Source of the DNA: Blastococcus xanthinilyticus
Lineage (GTDB): Bacteria; Actinomycetota; Actinomycetes; Mycobacteriales; Geodermatophilaceae
Direction: 5' to 3'
DNA: 64,000 bases
NCBI RefSeq assembly: GCF_008124835.1
Contig: NZ_VNHW01000010.1
Location: 1-64,000 of the forward strand
Shown here: positions 8,106 to 16,592 of the stretch, in pieces
Layout of the letters: each line of letters opens with the position of its first letter
Position numbering within the stretch: the stretch's first letter is position 1
The notes under the pieces: generated by a model
Told to the model about the DNA's origin: nothing
Seen by the model: the letters and a program-made list of their open reading frames with translations, nothing else
The model's database searches: none
Translations under genes and position numbers: made by a program

Positions 8106-10250
8106 ATGACGGACGCCGCCCCTCCGACCCGCGCCCGGCCCGGTGCGCCGGCGGCGGGCTGGGCGTCCGGGCCGCTGGGTGCCGTGCAGGCCGCCGGCCG
8201 GGAGATCGCCCGGCAGACCGCCCTGCGGGCGCGGGCGGTGGCCGAGTTCGCCGCCAGCCGGCCCGCGTCGGCCGACCGGCAGCCGGGGGAGCCCGGCGCC
8301 ATGGGCGCCGACCGCCGGGCGGTCCGTCCGGACGTGCTGGCCGGGGTCAGCGAGTGGGCGGTCCAGGAACTGGCCCTCGCCCAGGAGATCTCGTCGCAGG
8401 CGGCCGAGGCGCTGCTCACCCGCTCGCTCACCCTCGTGCACCGGCTGCCGCGCACGCTCGACGCCCTGGAGGCCGGCGCGCTCCACGAGGGGCACCTCTG
8501 GCCGATGCTCAGCACGGTCGCGCCGATCGCCGACGCGAAGCTCCGCGCCGCGGTCGAGTCCGAGGTGCTCGCGTGGGCCGCCGGGCGGATCACCACGCCC
8601 GCGCAGCTGGGGGACAAGGCGCGGCGGGTGGTGCTGAGGCGAGATGCTCGCGACGCCGCAGGACGGCTGGAGCGGGCGCTGCGCGGCCGGGGGGTCTCGG
8701 TCCGCCCTGACTCCGAGGACGGGATGGCGGTGCTCAGTGCGCTGCTCACCGTGCCCGAGGCGCAGGCGCTGCTCGATGCGCTCGGCCGGTACGCCGACGC
8801 CCTGGCGGCCGATCCGGACGACACGCGGACCCGCGGCCAGCGGATGGCCGACTGCCTGCTCGACCTGGTCCTGCGGCCGGGCGAGAAGGACCACGCACCG
8901 GTGCAGGCGCAGCTGACCGTGGTCGCCGGTGTGCGCGCCCTGCTGGGCAGCGATGAGCCGGGCGAGATCGGCGGCCAGGTGGTGCCCGCCGAGCTGGTGC
9001 GCGCCCTGGCCCGCGCGCTGGGCCTGTTCCCCGGGGATGCGGCAGCCGAGGTCGGCCCGCCCGCGCCGGGCCCCGCCGACCCGGCCCCCGCACCGCAGCG
9101 CCGGTACCCCACCGAGGAGGAGGAGCTCGCCGACTGGTGGGCGGCCACGGAGGCGCTGGTGTTGCGGGAGTGGGGCGGCGAGCCCGACCCGCCACCGGAG
9201 GTGGTGGAGCGGCACCGGGCCGAGCAGGCGCGGTTCGACCGCATGCCGACTCCCGTGGAGATGGGGGTGTTCGACGCGCCGCCCGATGGCACGTCCTGGC
9301 CGGGCGGAGCGTTCTGGCACGAGAAGTTCTGGGAGGAGGAGTCTGGGCACGACGCCTCCTGGCAGGACGAGTCGCCACCCGACGGATGTCCGTATGACGA
9401 GTCGCCGCGTGACGGGTCGCCTTTCGACGGTTCGCGCCTCGACGGGTCTTCGCTCGGGTCCCGGCCCAACGGGGTACCGCCGGCCGGTGCTGGGCCAGCA
9501 GTGCACGACGGGCCCGGGCCGGCCCCGGGAACCTGGGCGGCGGCCGACCGTGCCCTCGACGGCGCGGGCACGGCGCTGCTCGATCTGCAGCGAGCGGTGG
9601 GCCGGGCCGAGCGCGCGGTCACCGACGCCCAGCGGGCAGACGCCGCCGACGAACAGGCCTGGGAGCGAAGCCCGGCGGGCCGCGTGACCGCCGCCGACGA
9701 CACGCTGGCAGCCCTCGCCGCCGCCACCGCGGCCCAGCGCACCGCGCTGGCTGACCTGCTGCAGGCAACGGGCGGCGGCGGGCTGGTCGACCGCCCGCGG
9801 ATCGCCGTCGTCGACGAGCTCACCGGCGCGCTGCTGGCGCTCACCGACGCCCGCGAGCTGCGTCGGCTCGGCACCTGCGGGGCCACCGGCTGCCGCCGGC
9901 ACCCGGGGTCCTGCACCCACGACCTGACCGGCCGGCCAGGACTGGGTCCGCCACCACCCACGCGGGGCTACCGCCCCGGCGCCGTCCTCGACCGGCGCGT
10001 CCGCGCCCGTGACCGCCGCTGCCGGTTCCCCGGTTGCCGCCGGCCGGTGCCCCGCGGCGGCGAGCTCGACCACGACCGCCCGTACCCCGACGGCGAGACC
10101 AGCGCGGCCAACCTCGTGGGCTACTGCACGCCGCACCACCGGGGCAAGCACCAGGCACCCGGCTGGCGGAACGAGCTGGCACCCGACGGCGCCCTCACCG
10201 TCACCACGCCGAGCCGCATGGTCGCGACCACCACGCCGCCGCCCTACTGA
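8106..10250 (+). CDS. DUF222 / HNH endonuclease signature protein (13E12-like)
   Basis: 714 residues. The N-terminal half is the DUF222 region of the 13E12 repeat family, with a long helical part and a variable, acidic, low-complexity middle. The C-terminus has the HNH nuclease module: C-R-F-P-G-C zinc knuckle, ELDHDRPYPDGE with the catalytic His, NLVGYC with the Asn, and CTPHHRGKH. These proteins are predicted DNA endonucleases of unclear role; copies in mycobacteria are induced by DNA damage. The middle contains six tandem five-residue repeats (residues 421-450). The ATG at 8106 is preceded by a leaderless-type -10 and an SOS box, which supports this start. Families like this occur in many copies in Geodermatophilaceae. 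Confidence 0.92.
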   Translation: MTDAAPPTRARPGAPAAGWASGPLGAVQAAGREIARQTALRARAVAEFAASRPASADRQPGEPGAMGADRRAVRPDVLAGVSEWAVQELALAQEISSQAAEALLTRSLTLVHRLPRTLDALEAGALHEGHLWPMLSTVAPIADAKLRAAVESEVLAWAAGRITTPAQLGDKARRVVLRRDARDAAGRLERALRGRGVSVRPDSEDGMAVLSALLTVPEAQALLDALGRYADALAADPDDTRTRGQRMADCLLDLVLRPGEKDHAPVQAQLTVVAGVRALLGSDEPGEIGGQVVPAELVRALARALGLFPGDAAAEVGPPAPGPADPAPAPQRRYPTEEEELADWWAATEALVLREWGGEPDPPPEVVERHRAEQARFDRMPTPVEMGVFDAPPDGTSWPGGAFWHEKFWEEESGHDASWQDESPPDGCPYDESPRDGSPFDGSRLDGSSLGSRPNGVPPAGAGPAVHDGPGPAPGTWAAADRALDGAGTALLDLQRAVGRAERAVTDAQRADAADEQAWERSPAGRVTAADDTLAALAAATAAQRTALADLLQATGGGGLVDRPRIAVVDELTGALLALTDARELRRLGTCGATGCRRHPGSCTHDLTGRPGLGPPPPTRGYRPGAVLDRRVRARDRRCRFPGCRRPVPRGGELDHDRPYPDGETSAANLVGYCTPHHRGKHQAPGWRNELAPDGALTVTTPSRMVATTTPPPY
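9366..9455 (+). repeat. In-frame 15-bp tandem repeats inside the DUF222/HNH gene
   Basis: Six units encode DESPP, DGCPY, DESPR, DGSPF, DGSRL and DGSSL, i.e. D-(E/G)-S-x-x. The five-residue rhythm can be traced more weakly upstream through the Trp-rich stretch starting near 9290. It is a repeat-expanded linker between the DUF222 part and the HNH part. Confidence 0.75.
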
Positions 10251-10264
10251 CGCGCGGGCGGCAC

Positions 10265-10270
10265 TACGGT
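10265..10270 (+). promoter_or_regulatory. -10 element, leaderless promoter candidate for the PIN gene
   Basis: TACGGT lies eight bases before the ATG at 10279, the spacing expected for a leaderless transcript. No Shine-Dalgarno sequence is present. Confidence 0.5.
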
Positions 10271-10278
10271 CCAGCCGC

Positions 10279-10680
10279 ATGACGCGATTCGTGATCGACG
10301 CGCCCACGATGCTGCACCTGGTGGCCGAGGGCATCCCCGTGGCCGCCGGCCACCAGCTGGTCGCGCCGCAGGTGCTCCGCTCCCAGGCGCTGGACCTGCT
10401 CTTCGCCGCCGTACGTCGTGGTGAGCTGACCGAGCGGGAGGCCCTGGCGCAGCACGACGCGATGACCCGCGTGAAGATCCGCTCGCTCGGCGACCGCGTC
10501 TCCCGTCAGGTCGCCTGGGCGATCGCCCGCGAGCACGGCCTGGACTCGACGGCCGACGCCGAGTACCTCGCCGTCACCCGGCTGCAGGCCGACCTTTTCG
10601 TCTCCGTCGACCCGGCCGCCCGGTCGCGCGCCGAGCAGGTCGTCCCGGTGGGAACGGTCGACCAGCTGGCGGCGGTGTGA
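10279..10680 (+). CDS. PIN-domain protein (VapC-like), orphan
   Basis: 133 residues. The start MTRFVIDAPTMLHL places the first PIN aspartate at residue 7, followed by a central helical part. The late motif STADAEYLAVTRLQADLFVSVDP supplies the other acidic residues expected in a PIN-like ribonuclease (D/E in the ADAEYLA region and D in SVDP). Proteins of this kind are annotated as VapC-family toxins in actinobacteria, but no antitoxin-sized partner gene lies beside it, and a 28-base gap separates it from the HNH gene. It may be a housekeeping RNase-like protein. The stop codon TGA directly abuts the stop of xpb on the other strand (TGATCA), with no spacer at all. Confidence 0.8.
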   Translation: MTRFVIDAPTMLHLVAEGIPVAAGHQLVAPQVLRSQALDLLFAAVRRGELTEREALAQHDAMTRVKIRSLGDRVSRQVAWAIAREHGLDSTADAEYLAVTRLQADLFVSVDPAARSRAEQVVPVGTVDQLAAV

Positions 10681-12366
10681 TCAGTCGGCCGGCTCGTCCA
10701 CCCAGTCGGGGCCGTTGACCTCACCCGGGCCGGCCAGGTCGGCGGCGTCGACGATCGTGTACGCGTAGCCCTGCTCGGCGAGGAAGCGCTGCCGGTGCGC
10801 GGCGTACTCGCTGTCGAGGGTGTCCCGGCTGACCACCGTGTAGAAGTGCGCCTGTCGACCGTCGGCCTTGGGGCGCAGCACCCGGCCGAGCCGCTGGGCC
10901 TCCTCCTGCCGAGAGCCGAACGTCCCCGACACCTGCACGGCGACCGCGGCCTCGGGCAGGTCGATGGAGAAGTTCGCGACCTTGGAGACGACGAGGGTCT
11001 TGACCTCCCCGGCGCGGAAGGCGTCGAAGAGCTTCTCCCGCTCGCGGTTGGTCGTCGAGCCCTGGATCACCGGGGCGTCCAGCGCCGTGCCGAGCTCCTC
11101 GAGCTGGTCGAGGTAGGCCCCGATGACCAGCTTCTGCTCGTCGGGGTGGCGCTCCAGCACCCGCCGGATCACCGCCAGCTTCGAGTGCGCGGTGGCCGCG
11201 ATCCGGTACCGCTCCTCGGGCTCGGCGACGGCGTAGGTCATCCGCTCCTCGTCGTCGAGGGCGACCCGCACCTCCACGCACTCGGCCGGCGCGATGTAGC
11301 CCTGGGACTCGATGTCCTTCCAGGGCGCGTCGTAGCGCTTGGGGCCGATGAGGGAGAAGACGTCGTCCTCCCGCCCGTCCTCGCGCACCAGCGTGGCGGT
11401 GAGCCCGAGCCGGCGGCGGGACTGCAGGTCGGCGGTGAGCCGGAAGATCGGCGCGGGCAGCAGGTGCACCTCGTCGTAGACGATCAGGCCCCAGTCCTGC
11501 GCGTCGAACAGGTCCAGGTGCCGGTACTCGCCCTTCCGGCGGGTGGTGATCACCTGGTAGGTCGCGATGGTGACCGGCCGGATCTCCTTGCGCTCGCCGG
11601 AGTACTCGCCGATCTCCTCCTCGGTCAGCGAGGTGCGCGCGATCAGCTCGCGCTTCCACTGCCGGCCGGAGACGGTGTTGGTCACCAGGATCAGCGTGGT
11701 CGCCTTCGCCTCGGCCATCGCCGCCGCGCCGACCAGCGTCTTGCCGGCGCCGCAGGGCAGGACGACCACTCCCGAGCCACCGGCCCAGAAGCCCTCGACG
11801 GCCTCCTGCTGGTAGTCGCGCAGGTGCCAGCTCGACTGATCGAGCTCGATCGGGTGCGCCTGGCCGTCGACGTAGCCGGCGAGGTCCTCCGCCGGCCAGC
11901 CGACCTTCAGCAGCGCCTGCTTGAGCCGGCCGCGCTCGGAGGGGTGGACGACGACGGTGTCCTCGTCGATGCGGGCGCCGAGCATCGGCGCGACCTTCTT
12001 GCTGCGCACCACCTCGGCCAGCACGGCCTTGTCGGTGGTGGTGAGCACGAGGCCGTGCACCGGGTTGTTCGCGAGGGTCAGCCGGCCGTAGCGGTCCATC
12101 GTGTCGGCGATGTCGACCAGCAGCGCGTGCGGCACCGGGTAGCGCGAGAAGCGCACCAGGGCGTCGACGACCTGCTCGGCGTCGTGCCCGGCGGCGCGGG
12201 CGTTCCACAGCGCGAGCGGCGTCACCCGGTAGGTGTGCACGTGCTCCGGCGACCGCTCCAGCTCGGCGAACGGCGCGATCGCCGCCCGGCACTCCCGGGC
12301 CAGCGGGTTGTCGACCTCGAGCAGCAGGGTCTTGTCCGACTGCACGATCAGCGGGCCGTCGCTCAA
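10681..12366 (-). CDS. xpb: DNA repair helicase XPB (ERCC3 family)
   Basis: 561 residues. It has an N-terminal actinobacterial XPB domain (about residues 1-170), then superfamily 2 helicase domain 1 with Walker A LPCGAGKTLVG and DEVH box VYDEVHLLP, motif III GLTATLVRED, and domain 2 with QRLGRVLRPK. It is a 3'-5' DNA helicase/translocase linked to repair. The start is TTG at 12366, preceded by AAGGA; upstream residues in this frame are Arg/Pro-rich and unlike the family, and the resulting length matches mycobacterial XPB. Its usual partner, the WYL/helicase-associated protein, is encoded 1.9 kb upstream on the same strand. Confidence 0.93.
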   Translation of the reverse strand: MSDGPLIVQSDKTLLLEVDNPLARECRAAIAPFAELERSPEHVHTYRVTPLALWNARAAGHDAEQVVDALVRFSRYPVPHALLVDIADTMDRYGRLTLANNPVHGLVLTTTDKAVLAEVVRSKKVAPMLGARIDEDTVVVHPSERGRLKQALLKVGWPAEDLAGYVDGQAHPIELDQSSWHLRDYQQEAVEGFWAGGSGVVVLPCGAGKTLVGAAAMAEAKATTLILVTNTVSGRQWKRELIARTSLTEEEIGEYSGERKEIRPVTIATYQVITTRRKGEYRHLDLFDAQDWGLIVYDEVHLLPAPIFRLTADLQSRRRLGLTATLVREDGREDDVFSLIGPKRYDAPWKDIESQGYIAPAECVEVRVALDDEERMTYAVAEPEERYRIAATAHSKLAVIRRVLERHPDEQKLVIGAYLDQLEELGTALDAPVIQGSTTNREREKLFDAFRAGEVKTLVVSKVANFSIDLPEAAVAVQVSGTFGSRQEEAQRLGRVLRPKADGRQAHFYTVVSRDTLDSEYAAHRQRFLAEQGYAYTIVDAADLAGPGEVNGPDWVDEPAD

Positions 12367-12617
12367 CGCGGGAATCCTTCGTTCGGGGATTGGCGGCGCG
12401 GCAGGCGCCACCGGACTGTCCACGGTAACGCCGGACGGCGACGGTCCCTTCCGGGTGCGGCACGGTGCTCGTGAGTACGGGTGCCCGCCTCGCTGCTCGT
12501 CGGCATGCTCCCCGCGGGGTGGCGGCCGGGCCACTGGTGGTCGTGCGCGGACACCGGGCTGCAGGGTTCGTTGGCCCGTTGGCCGGTTGGCAGCCGACAG
12601 GAAGGTGCGTTGAACGG
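12367..12617. other. Intergenic region upstream of xpb
   Basis: 251 bases without a supported gene. It should hold the xpb promoter (read leftwards) and contains a short tandem motif, CGTTGGCC repeated at 12569-12576 and 12577-12584 with a degenerate third copy after it. No strong hairpin was seen. Confidence 0.5.
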
Positions 12618-13670
12618 CTACGTGAGCGGGTCGGCCGAGCGCCATAGCGTCGCAAGGCGTCGGTAGTGAGCGGGGGTGCTGAGCACCTCCGCGTGGTCGG
12701 TGACGTGGTCGACGCTGCCGATCGGCGGCAGGCCCTGCAGGAACGGGTCGGTGACGGTGGACAGCAGCGCGCCGGTGAATCGGTCGGCCATGAGCACCTG
12801 CGCCGGCCGTCGGTGGTACGTGCCGATTCGGACGGGGACCGGTGTGGTCAGCCCTGCGGCGTTGTGCCGGTTACCGAGGGCGACCCAGGCATCGGCCAGG
12901 GCGGCCTCCCGATCCGGTGCCGCGTCGGCGGACAGCACCCGGTTCAGGTGCTCGGGCAGTCCGTCGGCGTGCGCTCCGCCGGCGAAGGCGGTGCCCAGCC
13001 ACTTGTCGTAGGGCGCGTAGCGGCGGTCGAGCAGCAGAGCCAGCCGCATCATCTCGCGTACCAGCCGCGCTGCGACCACCGCGGAGCCGGTGGCGTCGCC
13101 GACCTCAGCGGTGCGGGCGACGAACGCCTCGTCCTGGGCCAGGCGGTGCCACTGGCACGCCAGCAGCCACCGCCACACCTGCTCGGGGTACCAGGAGAGC
13201 GCACTCCGGACGGCGGCCAGGGAACCGCACCCGTCCGTGTGTCCGGCACCGGAAACCACGCCGAGCAGCCGTTGCTGCGGGGTGAGCAGCCAGTCCAGGG
13301 TGCTCATGCCGCCGGTGGCGTCGATGCCGAGGAAGTCGGTCAGCCACCGGTGCAGCGTGGTGACGGTGACGTGATGGCGCGGGGTGACATCGTCCCAGCC
13401 GAACCGTACCGGCCAGCCGGCGAAGGACTCCGGGAGTTGGGCGTCGAGCAGGCGTCTGACGTCGGGCGCGTGCTCGCCCTCGGACAGGAACACCAAGAGG
13501 CGGGGGCCCCAGCCGTGATCCGTGGAGCGCTCGGTGTCGTATCCGAGCACGTCAGAACCCCAGCCCAGCAGACCGGCTGCGTGCGGCTCCCCGGCGAGCA
13601 GCGGCGCAACGGCGTCCCAGTAGAAGGCGGCGGAGAGCTCTGTGGCGGGCACGAACCGGACGGCATCCAC
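12618..13670 (-). CDS. DUF4037 domain protein (nucleotidyltransferase-like)
   Basis: 350 residues from GTG. The N-terminal part has the pattern seen in DUF4037 proteins: LLGWGSDVLGYDTERSTDHGWGPRLLVFL, where the G-S and paired acidic residues resemble a minimal nucleotidyltransferase core. The C-terminal half is helical, with RYAPYDKWLG and a DUF4037 domain. Function unproven; the fold suggests transfer of a nucleotidyl group to a small molecule or protein. It is inserted between xpb and the WYL partner on the same strand, in a spot where related genomes often have these two closer. Its base composition looks slightly less GC-biased than its neighbours by eye. Confidence 0.82.
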   Translation of the reverse strand: MDAVRFVPATELSAAFYWDAVAPLLAGEPHAAGLLGWGSDVLGYDTERSTDHGWGPRLLVFLSEGEHAPDVRRLLDAQLPESFAGWPVRFGWDDVTPRHHVTVTTLHRWLTDFLGIDATGGMSTLDWLLTPQQRLLGVVSGAGHTDGCGSLAAVRSALSWYPEQVWRWLLACQWHRLAQDEAFVARTAEVGDATGSAVVAARLVREMMRLALLLDRRYAPYDKWLGTAFAGGAHADGLPEHLNRVLSADAAPDREAALADAWVALGNRHNAAGLTTPVPVRIGTYHRRPAQVLMADRFTGALLSTVTDPFLQGLPPIGSVDHVTDHAEVLSTPAHYRRLATLWRSADPLT

Positions 13671-13772
13671 CGGGGGAACCCTGCCAGGCAGGACCGGCTG
13701 CGCCCGTGGATTTTCCCCTGCGCGTCGCCGTCCACGGTGCCGAGGACGACATCTCTTGCCGGCGAAGGGCGC

Positions 13773-13778
13773 TAGGTT
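13773..13778 (+). promoter_or_regulatory. -10 element, leaderless promoter candidate for the DUF1648 gene
   Basis: TAGGTT is followed by six bases and the ATG at 13785. No ribosome binding site is present. Confidence 0.5.
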
Positions 13779-13784
13779 CGACCT

Positions 13785-14285
13785 ATGGGCAGCCCGCGGG
13801 CGTGGTTCACCGTCGCCGCCGGCCTGTACGTCGCCGTCTGGGCGTGGTCGTGGACCAGGCTGCCGGAGCGGGTGCCCGTCCACTTCGGCGCCGGTGGAGA
13901 GCCTGACGACTGGAGCAGCCGCGGCGCCGCGCTGCTGACGACCGGGCTCCTGGGCCTGGGCACGGCGCTGCTCTTCGTCGGCTGCGTCCGGCTGGTGCGG
14001 CGGACTCGGGGGGAGTGGCTGAACGTCCCCAACCCCCGCTACTGGAAGCATCCCGAGAACCTCGCCCGGCTGCGGGAGCTGGCGGCCGGGGACCTGTGGC
14101 TGTTCGGCGCCTGGACGGTGCTGCTGCTCGCCGGCGTCGACTGGCTGATCGTCCGGGCGGCGACGGCGGAGGACCCCGGCCTCGGGTGGTGGCCGCTGGC
14201 GCTGGTGGCCGGCTACCTCGCCGGCGTCGTCGGCCGGACGGTGTGGATGTACCGGCGCCGCTACGCGGTGCCCGAGGACGGCTGA
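13785..14285 (+). CDS. DUF1648-type membrane protein
   Basis: 166 residues. After an N-terminal hydrophobic segment (about residues 7-25) comes the DUF1648 signature LPERVPVHFGAGGEPDDWSSR. Further membrane segments lie at about 47-67, 107-127 and 133-152, giving four spans in all. The family includes the N-terminal part of SdpI-like immunity proteins, but no SdpC-like toxin is nearby, so no immunity role should be assumed. The middle loop carries NPRYWKHPEN, common in the actinobacterial members. Convergent with the next gene at a distance of five bases. Confidence 0.82.
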   Translation: MGSPRAWFTVAAGLYVAVWAWSWTRLPERVPVHFGAGGEPDDWSSRGAALLTTGLLGLGTALLFVGCVRLVRRTRGEWLNVPNPRYWKHPENLARLRELAAGDLWLFGAWTVLLLAGVDWLIVRAATAEDPGLGWWPLALVAGYLAGVVGRTVWMYRRRYAVPEDG

Positions 14286-14290
14286 ACGGG

Positions 14291-16540
14291 TCAGCCGGCG
14301 TCGTCGGTCTCGACCAGGGCCACCGAGGTGATCCGGTGGACGGCGAACGTGCGGTTCTCCCCGCGCCGCTCGTCGTAGCCGGAGAGGAAGCCGCCGGCCA
14401 GCGACACCGGCTGCACGACCCGCTGGCTCCCGCTGCCCTGGGCGTCGACGTAGCCCAGCCACACCGGCACGCCCTCGCGGACGGCCCGGGAGAGCAGTTC
14501 CAGCGTCGAGGCGGTCGTCACCCCGGGCACCTGCCGCACCGCCTCGCCGCGGCGGGCGGCCAGCGCGGCATCCCCGGCGCGGATCTCGCGCACCGTGGCG
14601 GCCACCTCCTCCGGGCCCAGGGGCCGCGGCGGGGGGTGCGACTCGCTGCCCGTGCGCCGGCCGGCGGCCCGCGGCCGCGCGGGCGGCCGGGTCAGGACCG
14701 CGCCCCCGGGGTTCTCGCCCGCCGGCGCGTACCCGGCCTCCCGCAGCACGGTGAGCACCTCGTCGGCGCCCAGCCCGCTGACCAGCACCCCGGGCGCCAG
14801 CCGGCGCAGCTCCGCCGACGCCGTCCGCCGGTCGTTCTGCACCTGGGACAGCAGCCCGTGGTCGTCCGAGCGCACGTACGACTCGATCGCGCCGACCCGC
14901 AGCCGGCCGTGCTGGCGGGCGACGTCGGCGATCAGGTAGTCCAGCGCCTGCGGCACGGGCGTGCGCGACGCCCGGGCGAAGAAGTCGTGCAGCTCCGTCG
15001 CCGACCAGCCGGCGTCCAGCGTCCGCCGCACGCTGCCCTCCGACACCCGGAACACCGTCGCCCCACCCGAGGACTCGACGTCGGCGACGACGGCGAGGGT
15101 GTCGGCGAGCTCGGCGACCAGCGGCCCCGGTGCGACCAGCGAGAGGTCGGGCTGGGCGAGCACGTGGTCGACCGGCTCGGGCAGCAGCCCGCGCATCCCG
15201 TCGGCGGCGCCGTCCTCCCCGGCGGCGAGCAGCCCGCGGCCGGCCGTGGACAGCACGCCGGACACCAGCACACCGAGCCGGGCGGCCTCGGTCAGCATGT
15301 CGGGCACCGGCGCCAGCCGGTCGGCCCGCCGGGGGGTGCGCCACCGCAGCAGCGCGGTGAGGTCCTCGGGCGCCAGCCCCGACCCGGCCGGCTGCTCGGC
15401 GAGCACGGCCAGCGCCGAGCGGCGGATCGCCGGCGCGGTGTGCCGCACCAGCTCGGGGGAGAGCGGGTTGGTCGACTTCCCCGCCAGGTCCCGGACCCCC
15501 ACCAGCGAGGGCAGCCGCACCGCCTCCAGCCAGCCCGCGGCCAGCACGGCCCACCGGTCGGCGAGGTCCTGCTCCCGCCACACGTCGTACGCCCGGGTGG
15601 GCAGCCACTCGTCGCGGTGCGGGCCACCCACGTCCAGCAGCCCGGCGGTGAACGCCAGCTCCAGCAGCCAGGCCACCTCGGGCTCGGCCACGTGCAGCGC
15701 CTTCGCCAGCCGCTTCTGGTCGCGCACGCCCACGCCGCCGCTGCGCAGCAGCCCGGCCGGCTCCTCCTCCAGCAGCACGAGCAGCTCGCCGACCCGGCCC
15801 ACGCTCTCCAGCGCCGCCCCCGCCGCCCGGCGGTCGAGCGTCGCCGGGTCCTTCGTCACCACCGCCGGCTCGGGGCGGCGCCGCGGCGGGCCGTAGGGGG
15901 CGGTGCCGCGCAGGAGCAGCCCGATCTCGCGGGGCAGCTCGACGTTCAGCGCGTCGATGCGGGCCAGCAGGCCGCGCTGCAGCAGCCGCCGGGCCGGGGT
16001 CGAGGCGCCGTTCGGGCTGTCGGGCAGGTGGCCGACCGGCCGGTCACCGGCCAGCTTCTCCAGGACGGTGCGCTCCTCCGGGGCGAGCTCGGCGACCGCG
16101 ACGGGCAGGTCGGCCGGCAGCGGCACCCGCAGGTCGGCGGCGCGGCGGCCCAGCCCGGCCGGGTGCCGGACGGCGCGGCGCACCGGCTCGGGGGCGTGCA
16201 GGACCTCGTCCCCCCACAGCAGCGCCCGGGTGGTGAGCCGGTCGACCGCGGCGGTGAGGACGTCGTCGGGCACCCCCGGCAGCGCCGCGACCAGCTCGTC
16301 GGGCGGCAGCCCGTCGGTGGGCGCGAGCAGCACGACGTCGAGCACCTGGAGCGTGGCGGCGTCGAGCTCGTCGAGCGCGCGGTCGACCGACACCGGCACC
16401 GCCAGCCGGCTGGCCAGCGCCACCACGTCGGACGGCGCGGGGCGGGCGACGTCGGGCCGCGCCGCCAGCAGCGCGGCCAGGTGCTCGTCGCTGCGGGTGC
16501 GCAGCCAGGCGGCGAGCGTCGCGGGGGCTTCCGGAGACAT
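14291..16540 (-). CDS. Helicase-associated (XPB partner) protein with C-terminal WYL-like domain
   Basis: 749 residues. This is the actinobacterial family annotated as helicase C-terminal/XPB-Ssl2-like N-terminal domain protein, the homologue of the gene next to ercc3 in mycobacteria. It has no Walker motifs. The N-terminal 500 residues are rich in winged-helix-like repeats, and residues 655-745 look like a WYL domain (GVPVWLGYVDAQGSG, RTFAVHRITSVALVE). WYL domains bind ligands or nucleic acids in DNA-damage regulators. It may load or regulate XPB. ATG at 16540 follows a TAGCGT -10 box by seven bases. Confidence 0.87.
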   Translation of the reverse strand: MSPEAPATLAAWLRTRSDEHLAALLAARPDVARPAPSDVVALASRLAVPVSVDRALDELDAATLQVLDVVLLAPTDGLPPDELVAALPGVPDDVLTAAVDRLTTRALLWGDEVLHAPEPVRRAVRHPAGLGRRAADLRVPLPADLPVAVAELAPEERTVLEKLAGDRPVGHLPDSPNGASTPARRLLQRGLLARIDALNVELPREIGLLLRGTAPYGPPRRRPEPAVVTKDPATLDRRAAGAALESVGRVGELLVLLEEEPAGLLRSGGVGVRDQKRLAKALHVAEPEVAWLLELAFTAGLLDVGGPHRDEWLPTRAYDVWREQDLADRWAVLAAGWLEAVRLPSLVGVRDLAGKSTNPLSPELVRHTAPAIRRSALAVLAEQPAGSGLAPEDLTALLRWRTPRRADRLAPVPDMLTEAARLGVLVSGVLSTAGRGLLAAGEDGAADGMRGLLPEPVDHVLAQPDLSLVAPGPLVAELADTLAVVADVESSGGATVFRVSEGSVRRTLDAGWSATELHDFFARASRTPVPQALDYLIADVARQHGRLRVGAIESYVRSDDHGLLSQVQNDRRTASAELRRLAPGVLVSGLGADEVLTVLREAGYAPAGENPGGAVLTRPPARPRAAGRRTGSESHPPPRPLGPEEVAATVREIRAGDAALAARRGEAVRQVPGVTTASTLELLSRAVREGVPVWLGYVDAQGSGSQRVVQPVSLAGGFLSGYDERRGENRTFAVHRITSVALVETDDAG

Positions 16541-16547
16541 CCGGTCC

Positions 16548-16553
16548 ACGCTA
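16548..16553 (-). promoter_or_regulatory. -10 element of the WYL/helicase-associated gene
   Basis: On the minus strand TAGCGT, then seven bases, then the ATG at 16540; leaderless spacing. Confidence 0.55.
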
Positions 16554-16592
16554 CGTCGGGGCATCCACCGGCGCTGCTGCCAGCATGGTCGG

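Noticed and set aside
10279-10680. Toxin-antitoxin module
   Set aside because: Only a PIN-domain gene is present; no antitoxin-sized gene adjoins it.
12569-12592. Short CGTTGGCC tandem repeat upstream of xpb
   Set aside because: Only two exact eight-base units; too short to support a regulatory claim in GC-rich DNA.
13785-14285. SdpI-like immunity gene
   Set aside because: Only the DUF1648 part is recognisable, and no SdpABC toxin genes are nearby.
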